The translations under genes were made by a program, and so were the position numbers. From Sulfurifustis variabilis (GTDB lineage Bacteria > Pseudomonadota > Gammaproteobacteria > Acidiferrobacterales > Sulfurifustaceae): 64,000 nt of DNA. Every line of letters starts with the position of its first letter. Positions within the stretch are counted from its first letter, which is position 1. This document shows, one piece after another, positions 24,676 to 31,846 of the stretch. The stretch spans positions 3,253,126-3,317,125 of the forward strand of contig NZ_AP014936.1 in the NCBI RefSeq assembly GCF_002355415.1, read 5' to 3'. Under the pieces are notes generated by a model that was not told the origin of the DNA, ran no database searches, and saw nothing but the letters and a program-made list of their open reading frames with translations.

Positions 24676-26312
24676 AGCGACACCGGCTCCGGTTCCATGT
24701 GGATGTGCCCGCACGGACACTCCGCGGCGCAGATGCCGCAGCCCTTGCAGTACTCGTAGTCGAAGCGGTAGCGCTCGCCCGGGCCCTGCTTGATCACGGC
24801 GGCGTCGGGGCAGAAGTGCCAGCAGTTGTCGCACTCGAGGCACACCCCGCAGCTCAGGCAGCGCCCTGCTTCGTAGGCAGCGCCGACGGCGTCGAGGCCC
24901 GTCACCGCTTCGCGGAAATCCCGAAGGCGCGCGATCGGATCGATCTCGGCCGCCGCGCGCCGGGGCAGGCGGCGGTAGTACTGCGTGTGCAACGCCTCGA
25001 AGGTGACGGTGGCCGGGCGGCGGAGGTTGACCGGCGCGCGGTCCTCGAGGAACGCCATGATGTCCTCGGCGCCCTGGTGGCCGCTGCCGATCGCGGCCGC
25101 CGCCGTGCGCGGCGCGCCCGCGCAGTCGCCGCCCGCGTAGACCCCGGCCGCCGGGTCGGGGCGCAGGGCCTCGAGCCCGCTCCAGTCCGGGTGCTGGCCG
25201 GTGGCGACGATGACGTAGCCGGCCGGAAGGAACATCTCCGTGCCCTCGTAGAGGACCGGCTTGAACCGGCCGCGGTCGTCGTGCACGCGATCGACCTGCG
25301 CGAGCTGCACGCCATCGAGGTGCTGGCCGCTGCGCACCAGCCGCTGCACGCCCCAGCGCAGCAGCAGGCGCACGCCCTCGGCCTCGGCCTCGGCGATCTC
25401 GGAGGGCGTGGCCTTCATCTCCTCGGCCGGCTGGCCGGGGCGGCGGCCGGGCCGGTCCTGCGGCGAGACGATCGTGACTTCCGTGGCCCCGAAGCGCCGG
25501 GCGCAGCGCGCCACGTCGATCGCGGTGTTGCCGGCGCCGATGACCGCGACCCGCGCCGGCAGCACCGGGCGCTCGCCACGGTTGACGCGATCGAGGAAAT
25601 CGATGCCGTACTCCACGCTTCGCCCGCTGACTTCGCCCTCCGCCGGCACGTGCGGCAGGCGCGCGCCGATCGCGAGGAAGACGGCATCGTGCTGCGCGCG
25701 CAGCTCGGCGGCGCCGAGGTCCGCGCCGATGCGCATGCCGAGGCGCAGCGTGACGCCGAGCGCGAGGATCGCCTCGATCTCGCGCGCGAGCGCGTCCTTG
25801 GGCAGGCGATAGTCGGGCACACCCCAGCGCAGCGTGCCGCCCGGCTCGGAAGCGGCGTCGTACACCGTCACCGGATAACCCGCCCGGGCGAGATGGTAGG
25901 CGCACGAAAGACCGGCCGGCCCCGCGCCGACGACGGCGACGCGCTTGTCCGCACGCGCGCCGCGCGGAACGTCATGCGCGAAGCCGCGGGTGCGGGCGAG
26001 GTCGCCCAAGTGCCGCTCGACGTGATGGATGGCGACGGCCTCGTCGAGGCGCGCGCGGTTGCAGGCGCCCTCGCAGGGATGCGGGCAGATCCGGCCGCAC
26101 ACGGCCGGGAACGGGTTCTGCTCCGTGAGCTTGCGCCAGGCCGCCTCGGGCCGGTCGGCCTCGATCAGGGCGAGGTACGCCTGGATGTCCTCGCCGGCGG
26201 GACAGGCCGCACCGCAGGGCGGCCACTTGTCCGCATACACCGGGCGCGCGAGGCGCCAGTCGCCGGTGCGGTAGGCGGTGCTGCTGCCGGGTTCGAAGGC
26301 GAGCCGGCTCAT
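24672..26312 (-). CDS. GltD-like NAD(P)H oxidoreductase fused to a 2x[4Fe-4S] ferredoxin domain
   Basis: 546 residues. The N-terminus has a Cys-rich cluster domain (CGAACPAGEDI, CGRICPHPCEGACN), followed by the GltD/NfnB flavin fold with VAVVGAGPAGLSCAYHLA and a second nucleotide site VAVIGAGNTAIDVARCA. Residues about 475-546 are a dicluster ferredoxin (CLSCGVCLECDNCWHFCP and CKGCGICAAECPCG), replacing the usual delta subunit of the ketoacid oxidoreductase. It likely moves electrons between ferredoxin clusters and NAD(P). ATGA overlap with the beta subunit gene. Confidence 0.88.
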   Translation of the reverse strand: MSRLAFEPGSSTAYRTGDWRLARPVYADKWPPCGAACPAGEDIQAYLALIEADRPEAAWRKLTEQNPFPAVCGRICPHPCEGACNRARLDEAVAIHHVERHLGDLARTRGFAHDVPRGARADKRVAVVGAGPAGLSCAYHLARAGYPVTVYDAASEPGGTLRWGVPDYRLPKDALAREIEAILALGVTLRLGMRIGADLGAAELRAQHDAVFLAIGARLPHVPAEGEVSGRSVEYGIDFLDRVNRGERPVLPARVAVIGAGNTAIDVARCARRFGATEVTIVSPQDRPGRRPGQPAEEMKATPSEIAEAEAEGVRLLLRWGVQRLVRSGQHLDGVQLAQVDRVHDDRGRFKPVLYEGTEMFLPAGYVIVATGQHPDWSGLEALRPDPAAGVYAGGDCAGAPRTAAAAIGSGHQGAEDIMAFLEDRAPVNLRRPATVTFEALHTQYYRRLPRRAAAEIDPIARLRDFREAVTGLDAVGAAYEAGRCLSCGVCLECDNCWHFCPDAAVIKQGPGERYRFDYEYCKGCGICAAECPCGHIHMEPEPVSL

Positions 26313-27292
26313 GAGGGTGCCTCCGCGCGCGGGCTCGCGTAGCCGCCGCGGCCGCCGCGCTCAACCCGGCCGGCCTCGTCGGTGTCCCACGCGGTCGGCG
26401 CCTCGAGCAGGCCGTAGCGGCGGATGTTCGTGTCGGTGAGCGCCTGCAAGTGGCGGATCTCCTCGGCGCCGCGCGCGTCCGCGAAGAGGTGCTGGAAGCG
26501 GCCCTGCACCCGCAGGTACTCCTCCACCGGCCGCGGCTGCGCGAGGCGCATCACGCTCGTGACCGCGCCGTACTCGAGCTCCACGAGCGGAAACACGCCG
26601 GTCTCGACCGCGAGCCGCGCCACCTGCACGGACGCCGCCGCATCATGGTCCCAACCGAGCGGACAGGGCGAGAACACCTGGAGGAAGCGGGGCCCGTGCA
26701 GGCTCATCGCCTTCTCCACCTTGGCCTTGAGATCGGGGAAGAACGCCACCGAGGCGGTCGCGGCGTAGGGCATGTGGTGCGCCGCGATGATGGAGAGCAG
26801 GTCCTTCTTGAGATGGTGCTTGCCCTCGCTCAGCCGGCCGGGCGGCGAGGTCGTGGTACGCGCCGCGTGCGGCGTCGAGCTCGAGCGCTGCACGCCGGTG
26901 TTCATGTACGCCTCGTTGTCGTAGCAGACGAAGAGCACGTCGTGGCCGCGCTCGATCATGCCGGAGAGGCATTGCAGCCCGATGTCGAAAGTGCCCCCGT
27001 CGCCCGCCTGCACCACCACCCGCGCATGGCGCGGCAGGCCGCGCAGCGCCGCCTCCACGCCCGAGGCGACCGCGGCCGCGTTCGCGAACACCGAGTGCAG
27101 CCACGGGACCTGCCAGGCGGTCTGCGCGTTGTGCGTGGTGAACACTTGCAGGCAGCCGGTGGCGTTGACGACGATCGCGTCGGGGCCGATGAGATCGCCG
27201 ACCATGCGCGCGCCCATCGCCTGCCCGCAGCCCGAGCAGGCGCGGTGGCCCGAGGTGAGCGCGTTGAGGCGAAACGCATCGCGCCGGTCCAT
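26309..27292 (-). CDS. porB: 2-oxoacid:ferredoxin oxidoreductase, beta subunit
   Basis: 327 residues. It binds thiamine diphosphate: GDGGTFDIG to CYDNEAYMNTGVQ is the GDG...N motif. Early cysteines HRACSGCGQ plus later Cys residues ligate a proximal 4Fe-4S cluster, as in PorB. With the alpha and gamma genes just upstream this is a three-subunit enzyme converting 2-oxoacid plus CoA to acyl-CoA and CO2, or the reverse. Pyruvate is more likely than 2-oxoglutarate by resemblance, but not certain. Confidence 0.9.
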   Translation of the reverse strand: MDRRDAFRLNALTSGHRACSGCGQAMGARMVGDLIGPDAIVVNATGCLQVFTTHNAQTAWQVPWLHSVFANAAAVASGVEAALRGLPRHARVVVQAGDGGTFDIGLQCLSGMIERGHDVLFVCYDNEAYMNTGVQRSSSTPHAARTTTSPPGRLSEGKHHLKKDLLSIIAAHHMPYAATASVAFFPDLKAKVEKAMSLHGPRFLQVFSPCPLGWDHDAAASVQVARLAVETGVFPLVELEYGAVTSVMRLAQPRPVEEYLRVQGRFQHLFADARGAEEIRHLQALTDTNIRRYGLLEAPTAWDTDEAGRVERGGRGGYASPRAEAPS

Positions 27293-27294
27293 GG

Positions 27295-28485
27295 TCAGCC
27301 TCCTTCCGCGAGCGCGGGCTCGCGCTCGCTCGTGTCGGCCGCGTCCACGAAGCGGCAGCCGATCGGCGCGCTGGCCGCCGCCGAGGCGGCGTACACCGCC
27401 TCGATGGCGGCGGGCGTGAGATCGCGCCCGCCGAGCCCGCCGACGAAGCCGTCCACCGGAAGCAGCAGGCCGGCCTCGTGCAGCGCGGCGCGCAGCTCGG
27501 CGGCAATGATGCCGCCCGCCCCCGCGCTCAACGCCTTCTCGAGCACCGCGACCCGGCGCACGGCGCGCAGCAAGTGCACCAGCTCCGCCGCGGGGAACGG
27601 CCGCACGCAGCGCAGCCGGAGCGCCCCCACCCGCTCGCCGCGCGCCCGCAGTGCGTCGACCACGTCGCGCGCCGCGCCCATGGCGGAGCCGAGCATGACG
27701 AGGACGCGCTCGGCGTCGTCGAGGCGGTAGCCGTCGAGGAGCGCGCCGTGCGTGCGCCCGAAGGCCCGCTCGAAGTCGGCGGCGGCCGCGACGATCTCCC
27801 CGGCCGCGCGCGCCAGCGCAGCGTGGTGCGCGCGGCGGTACTCGAGGTAGTTGTCCGGCTCGCTGCCGCCCCCGAGTGTCGCCGGTGTTGCCGGGTCGAG
27901 GGAGCGAGTGAACTGAAACGGCGGCAGGTAGGCGTCCACCTGTCCCTGCTCGGGCACCTCGACGGCCTCGAAGGTATGGGTGAGGAAGAAGCCGTCCATG
28001 CACACCATCACTGGCAGCTCGCACGCCTCGGCGATGCGGTAGGCCTGGATGGTGGTGTCGAGCGCCTCCTGGTTGCTCTCGACGTAGAGCTGGATCCAGC
28101 CGGCGTCGCGCAGCGACAGGCTGTCCTGCTGGTCGTTGTAGATATTGATCGGCGCGCCCACCGCGCGGTTGGCGCAGGTCATGACGACCGGCAGGCGCAG
28201 TCCGGCGATGTTGAAGAGCACCTCGGTCATGAGCAGCAGCCCCTGCGAGGCGCTCGCGGTGTAGGCACGCGCGCCGGCCGCCACCGCCCCGAGCACCACC
28301 GAGGCGGCCGCGAACTCGCTTTCCGTGCTGATGTACTCGGCGGCGAGCTCGCCGTCGGCCACCATCTGCGAGAGGTGCTCGACGATATGGGTCTGCGGCG
28401 TGATCGGATAGGCCGCGATCACGCGCGGCCGGCACAGGCGCACCGCCTCGGCCACGGCGCGCGAGCCCTCGAGCTGCCGCCTCAT
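27295..28485 (-). CDS. porA: 2-oxoacid:ferredoxin oxidoreductase, alpha subunit
   Basis: 396 residues. The N-terminal half shows the alpha-subunit motifs AYPITPQTHIVEHL, YISTESEFAAASVVLGA and TASASQGLLLMTEVL. The C-terminal half is the transketolase-C-like domain (LVMLGSAMGAARDVVDALR). It is 2 bp from porB and overlaps the gamma gene by 4 bp. The Y-P-I-T-P substrate loop is the same in pyruvate and several other 2-oxoacid enzymes, so it does not settle the substrate. Confidence 0.9.
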   Translation of the reverse strand: MRRQLEGSRAVAEAVRLCRPRVIAAYPITPQTHIVEHLSQMVADGELAAEYISTESEFAAASVVLGAVAAGARAYTASASQGLLLMTEVLFNIAGLRLPVVMTCANRAVGAPINIYNDQQDSLSLRDAGWIQLYVESNQEALDTTIQAYRIAEACELPVMVCMDGFFLTHTFEAVEVPEQGQVDAYLPPFQFTRSLDPATPATLGGGSEPDNYLEYRRAHHAALARAAGEIVAAAADFERAFGRTHGALLDGYRLDDAERVLVMLGSAMGAARDVVDALRARGERVGALRLRCVRPFPAAELVHLLRAVRRVAVLEKALSAGAGGIIAAELRAALHEAGLLLPVDGFVGGLGGRDLTPAAIEAVYAASAAASAPIGCRFVDAADTSEREPALAEGG

Positions 28486-29051
28486 GCCGCGCCTCCCTCC
28501 GCGCCCAGGCGGAAGCCTTCGCGCAGCATCTCGATGTTGGCGCTCACCACCTTCTCGCCCTTGCGCGCGAGATGGCGACGCACGACCGCCTCGAGCGCCG
28601 GCAGCCCGACCCACCCGGTCACGGCGGCCAGCGCGGCGAGCAGCACGGTGTTCGGCAGGGGCCGGCCGAGGCGCTCGGCGCTGAAGCGGCTCGCAGGAAC
28701 GGCGAGCCAGCGGTGCGCCGGGCCATCGGCATACGAGCGGGGCGCGGTTTCTGCATTGACGATCACGAGGCCGCCCGCGCCCAGGCCGTGCAGCACGGGC
28801 TCCGAGCGCAGGAGCGTGGCGTCCAGGATCACGACCGCATCCGGCGCATAGACCTGGTTGTGGCTGCGGATCGGCCGGTCGCTGATGCGCACGTATGACT
28901 CGACCGGCGCGCCGCGGCGCTCCGAGCCGAACTTCGGGAAGGCCTGCGCCTCGAAGCCGTCCTCGAAGGCCGCGAGCGAAAGCAGCGCCGCGGCCGACAC
29001 CGCCCCCTGCCCGCCGCGCCCGTGGAACCGGATCTGCTGCATCAGCGCCAT
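28482..29051 (-). CDS. porG: 2-oxoacid:ferredoxin oxidoreductase, gamma subunit
   Basis: 189 residues matching the gamma family: IRFHGRGGQGAVSAA near the N-terminus, FPKFGSERRGAPVESYVRIS, and NTVLLAALAAVTGWV. Full-length for the family. It precedes porA with an ATGA overlap and follows a small Cys protein gene. No oxygen-protective insertion is obvious, so how this usually oxygen-sensitive enzyme operates in a respiring cell is open. Confidence 0.9.
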   Translation of the reverse strand: MALMQQIRFHGRGGQGAVSAAALLSLAAFEDGFEAQAFPKFGSERRGAPVESYVRISDRPIRSHNQVYAPDAVVILDATLLRSEPVLHGLGAGGLVIVNAETAPRSYADGPAHRWLAVPASRFSAERLGRPLPNTVLLAALAAVTGWVGLPALEAVVRRHLARKGEKVVSANIEMLREGFRLGAEGGAA

Positions 29052-29070
29052 GTCCCAGCTCCTGCGCGCG

Positions 29071-29280
29071 TCAGCAACGCAGCCACTCGGCGATCGGCTT
29101 CAGGCACTCCGCGCGCCATTCGCACGCGTAGTCCGTGCACGTAAAGCGCTCGTCGTTGCCGAAGCAGGCCGCCTGTCCCCGCCGGCGCTGGATTGCCCGG
29201 ATCAGGCGGGGCGCCGGCGCGTCCATCGGTAAATCGAGACCCAGTTCGGTCGCCTGTCGTTCGAGCTCGTGCGCGTTCAT
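29071..29280 (-). CDS. Small cysteine-containing protein of the oxidoreductase operon
   Basis: 69 residues starting MNAHELERQATELGLDLP, with a strong GGAGGA site. The second half has four Cys (AACFGNDERFTCTDYACEWRAEC), enough for one metal or Fe-S site. The N-terminal helix-loop resembles a SAP-like motif only weakly. It is the first gene of the porGAB operon and could be a small electron carrier or assembly factor (inference). I do not recognise the family. Confidence 0.72.
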   Translation of the reverse strand: MNAHELERQATELGLDLPMDAPAPRLIRAIQRRRGQAACFGNDERFTCTDYACEWRAECLKPIAEWLRC

Positions 29281-29315
29281 CGGGCTTCCTCCTCGCGCGA
29301 TTCGATCGCTGGCCA

Positions 29316-29346
29316 TGGTGCAGCGTGCGCGCCGCGCACAGGTCAA
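29316..29346 (-). promoter_or_regulatory. MerR-type promoter-operator, site D (degenerate -10)
   Basis: Minus strand: TTGACC (29346-29341), then a dyad at 29323-29343. The -35-side half matches perfectly (ACCTGTGCGC) and the other half is GCGTGCGCGC (7 of 10). At 19-bp spacing the -10 is GCACCA, a poor match. It lies about 40 bp before the small Cys protein gene that heads the porGAB operon. Weaker than sites A-C. Confidence 0.5.
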
Positions 29347-29367
29347 CCCCGGATCGCACGGACGCGT

Positions 29368-29844
29368 TCACGGAGCGATATTCCGCTCGACTTCCTCGAG
29401 CAACAGGTCGTTCATGTCGACCAGCATGCGGACCTGCTCGTGAACGAGCCGCAGCAGGCGGCGCAGGTCGCGGTCGCTGCCGATCCGGCCGCGGTCGAGG
29501 TCCTGCCACATCCGCTCCTCCATCGCGAGGGCGCGCTGCATCTCCTCGCGCACGCGCCCGAGATGCGTCCTGAGTGCCACCCTTCGCTCGCCACCGTGAA
29601 GCGCGCGAAGCCGGTTCATCTCCTCGCGCAGCGCAACGAGGTCGGCGCGCAGCCGATCCATCTCGTGCTCCATGACCGTGTGTGATGGCAATCGCGGCTC
29701 GGAATCGAGGGCTTGGGGCCAGGCCGGGGACGCGAGAGCGATGCCCGCGAGCGCGAGGCACGGTACAGCGGTGCGTGATATCCGCCGTGAGGTGCCCCTG
29801 TTCGGCACTGCCGATCCCGATGAGCCGCGGGCCGGTGTAGTCAT
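29368..29844 (-). CDS. Exported coiled-coil protein, unrecognised
   Basis: 158 residues. A signal peptide follows an Arg-rich start (AVPCLALAGIALASPAWPQA). The mature part is almost entirely charged helix with heptad-like Leu/Met spacing (MDRLRADLVALREEMNRLRAL; LRRLLRLVHEQVRMLVDMNDLLLEEVE). ATG 29844 has AGGAAG upstream. It is the last gene of the Rieske-YHS run, 15 bp after a YHS gene. A periplasmic scaffold or metal-associated role is possible but not supported directly. Confidence 0.7.
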   Translation of the reverse strand: MTTPARGSSGSAVPNRGTSRRISRTAVPCLALAGIALASPAWPQALDSEPRLPSHTVMEHEMDRLRADLVALREEMNRLRALHGGERRVALRTHLGRVREEMQRALAMEERMWQDLDRGRIGSDRDLRRLLRLVHEQVRMLVDMNDLLLEEVERNIAP

Positions 29845-29859
29845 CGCGCTTCTTCCTGC

Positions 29860-30057
29860 TCACCGCTGCTTCCGGCCGGGCGGCTGCGGACTACCATGTC
29901 CGTGCCCGGCGTGCCCGCCGAGGTATTTGTGTGGATCGGCGGTAAACGCCTTGTGACAGGCCGCCGAGCAGAAGTAATACGTCTGGCTCTCGTACTCCGC
30001 CTTGGCCGCCGCCTGTTCGGGCTCCACCCGCATCTTGCACACCGGATCGATCGCCAT
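29860..30057 (-). CDS. YHS-domain metal-binding protein
   Basis: 65 residues: MAIDPVCKMRVEP, YYFCSAACHKAF, then a His/Gly tail (GGHAGHGHGS). The DPVCxM and CSAAC cysteines are those of YHS/TRASH-like domains that bind copper or similar metals. GGAGG stands six bases before the ATG. Close paralogue of the gene at 30841-31038 and of 45461-45658. Confidence 0.87.
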   Translation of the reverse strand: MAIDPVCKMRVEPEQAAAKAEYESQTYYFCSAACHKAFTADPHKYLGGHAGHGHGSPQPPGRKQR

Positions 30058-30083
30058 GGTTCACCTCCTGTCGCAGGATTCGG

Positions 30084-30347
30084 CTAGCGCGCCTCGCCGT
30101 AGCGGCTCGCGAGCCAGTTGTAGATCGGCACGTACACGATCCCGGCGTAGACGCCGTAGAGAAAGCTCTCGACCAGCCCGAGCAGGAAGCCCCACCAGGT
30201 GAGCCACTCGAACGCGGGCAGCACCTGCTCGAGGAAGGCGTGCATGTGATAGGCCTCGGGCACGGTCAGCCCGTAGAGCACGCACACGAGGAACGTGAAC
30301 GCGCCGAAGAGACCGAGCGCCCAGGCAACGAGTTTGATCTGCAGCAT
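30084..30347 (-). CDS. DUF5676 membrane protein
   Basis: 87 residues with two membrane helices (ALGLFGAFTFLVCVLYGL and WWGFLLGLVESFLYGVYAGIVYV), the layout of DUF5676. The family commonly lies beside YHS, DUF2933 and copper P-ATPase genes in metal-resistance clusters, as here. The SD region (GGGGAC) is weak, but spacing to the gene upstream is 11 bp, so translation may be coupled. Confidence 0.82.
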   Translation of the reverse strand: MLQIKLVAWALGLFGAFTFLVCVLYGLTVPEAYHMHAFLEQVLPAFEWLTWWGFLLGLVESFLYGVYAGIVYVPIYNWLASRYGEAR

Positions 30348-30358
30348 GGCGTCCCCTT

Positions 30359-30532
30359 TCAGTGCCGATGCCCGGACGACCGCCCGGGCTCGCCGTCGTC
30401 CCGGCGGCGCCGCGGCGCCTCCTCCTCGCCATCGCCCCCATGGCCGCCGTGACCTCCGTGACCGAACAGGTGCAGCGCGACGAACGCGATGAACACCACG
30501 ATCCACACCCAGTTGTCGACGATCCACTGCAT
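30359..30532 (-). CDS. Tiny His-rich membrane protein
   Basis: 57 residues starting MQWIVDNWVWIVVFIAFVAL, one membrane helix, then a His-rich segment (HLFGHGGHGGHGG) and a charged Arg/Glu tail ending GHRH. The HLFGHGGHG motif is the same as in the two DUF2933-like proteins at 57196-57426 and 58487-58720, so it is probably a reduced relative. The histidines could bind Cu or Zn (inference). Confidence 0.7.
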   Translation of the reverse strand: MQWIVDNWVWIVVFIAFVALHLFGHGGHGGHGGDGEEEAPRRRRDDGEPGRSSGHRH

Positions 30533-30570
30533 GGGTCACCTCCGCCGGCAAGACGGCTTGACGTCTTCGT

Positions 30571-30795
30571 TCACTCGTCGCGCTCGAGCGTGCGCTTGCG
30601 CTCCCCGTACTCCTCCTTCGAGATCTCGCCCGCGGCATAGCGCCGCTGCAACAACTCGAGCGGTGTCTCGCGGGCGGGTGGCGGGCGCGTCGGCGCCTGG
30701 AACAGAAAGACCGCGGCGGCGCCGATCACCGCGATCCAGAAGAGCCACCAGAGCGCATGCATGCCGAAGAATCCCCAGCCGTCATAACCCATCAT
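30571..30795 (-). CDS. SHOCT-domain membrane protein
   Basis: 74 residues: an N-terminal membrane helix (HALWWLFWIAVIGAAAVFLF) and a C-terminal SHOCT domain (TPLELLQRRYAAGEISKEEYGERKRTL), a short helical module thought to mediate oligomer formation. Small SHOCT membrane proteins are common in copper-resistance clusters. A second one is encoded at 63487-63729. Confidence 0.85.
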   Translation of the reverse strand: MMGYDGWGFFGMHALWWLFWIAVIGAAAVFLFQAPTRPPPARETPLELLQRRYAAGEISKEEYGERKRTLERDE

Positions 30796-30840
30796 GGTCT
30801 CTCCCCCCTTGCTCCGGTACCCGAAGCGGTTGGCCTTTTC

Positions 30841-31038
30841 TCAGCCTGCAAAGCGGACGCCGCCTTCCGTTCGAGGCAGCGCATCCGCACAGTCGGCGCC
30901 AGAGTACTGCCTGGGATTCGCGCGGAAGGCCTTGTGACAGGCGCTGGAGCAGAAGTAGTACGTCGCGCCGTTGCACTCCACCGTGGCCGCCGCCTTCGTT
31001 TTCTCGACTTCCATTCCGCATACCGGATCGATCGCCAT
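30841..31038 (-). CDS. YHS-domain metal-binding protein
   Basis: 65 residues: MAIDPVCGMEVEK, YYFCSSACHKAFRANPRQYSG, and a C-terminus with one further Cys. The intact DPVCGM and CSSAC cysteines support metal binding. GGAGG precedes the ATG. It lies between the orphan Rieske gene and a SHOCT gene in one co-directional run. Confidence 0.87.
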   Translation of the reverse strand: MAIDPVCGMEVEKTKAAATVECNGATYYFCSSACHKAFRANPRQYSGADCADALPRTEGGVRFAG

Positions 31039-31094
31039 GACTCACCTCCTTCGCTCGTCGATTGGAGCTTCTCGAACCGGCGCGTTCGCCGGCG

Positions 31095-31691
31095 TCATGT
31101 CTTCCTCGCGCCCGCCGGATCGAGGCCGATCACCGCGCGTTGCGCGCCGTCCAGCCGATACGGCGGGACGACCAGGTTGGTCGGCGCCGGAACATTGCGG
31201 AACACCCGGCCTGCGAGGTCGAACTTCGACCCGTGGCAGTGACAGAACCAGCCGCCCGGCCATTGCGCACCCAGGCCCGAGACGTCGCCGGGCTCGAAAT
31301 GCGGCGCCGGGACGCAGCCGAGATGCGTGCAAAGCCCGACAAGCACGAGCCACTCCGGGTCGATGGAGCGGTAGGGGTTCCGAGCGTAGGCTGGCTGCTG
31401 CGTCTCCACGTCCGAGCGTGGGTCCGCGAGCAGCGGCGCGCTGCGCTCGAGCCGCGCCAGCATCTCGGGCGTGCGGCGCACGACGAAGATCGGCTTGCCC
31501 CGCCACTCGGCCTTGAGCAGCGCTCCCGGCGCCGGGCGGCCGAGGTCGACCTCGACCGGTCCGCCGAGCGCGCGGGCGCGCGCGCTCGGACGCATGCTCG
31601 CGACGAAGGGAACGGCACCCAGCGCGAGCCCCACCCCGCCAAGGGCGCTCGTCACCACAAGCAGTCGTCGGCGCCGGTTGGGTGTATCCAT
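31095..31691 (-). CDS. Rieske iron-sulfur protein, orphan
   Basis: 198 residues. An N-terminal Arg-rich stretch and membrane helix (LLVVTSALGGVGLALGAVPFVA) precede the Rieske domain with both cluster-binding boxes, CTHLGC at 121-126 and CHCHGS at 150-155, followed by the PAPTNLVVPPY Pro loop. This is the architecture of the bc1 complex subunit PetA, yet no cytochrome b or c1 gene is adjacent. It heads a run of YHS and small membrane genes and has its own operator (site E). It may exchange with, or replace, the housekeeping subunit (inference). Confidence 0.9.
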   Translation of the reverse strand: MDTPNRRRRLLVVTSALGGVGLALGAVPFVASMRPSARARALGGPVEVDLGRPAPGALLKAEWRGKPIFVVRRTPEMLARLERSAPLLADPRSDVETQQPAYARNPYRSIDPEWLVLVGLCTHLGCVPAPHFEPGDVSGLGAQWPGGWFCHCHGSKFDLAGRVFRNVPAPTNLVVPPYRLDGAQRAVIGLDPAGARKT

Positions 31692-31721
31692 GAACCCGCC
31701 GTCTGTTCTCTCGATTTACCG

Positions 31722-31753
31722 ACTGTAGGACCTGTGAGCAGGTGACAGGTCAA
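31722..31753 (-). promoter_or_regulatory. MerR-type promoter-operator, site E
   Basis: Minus strand: TTGACC (31753-31748), dyad 31730-31750 with halves ACCTGTCACC and ACCTGTGAGC, then TACAGT (31727-31722) at 20-bp spacing or CTACAG at 19. It lies about 35 bp before the Rieske ATG. Same design as sites A-D but with A/C changes in the inner half-sites. Confidence 0.62.
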
Positions 31754-31846
31754 GGCTCGGGGTCGCACGCGCCGTTCTTCGCCGCCCGCCACCCCGTTCA
31801 CGAACCGGGTTCTTCCAGGGGGATGCCCATCGACCGCCAAATCGGG

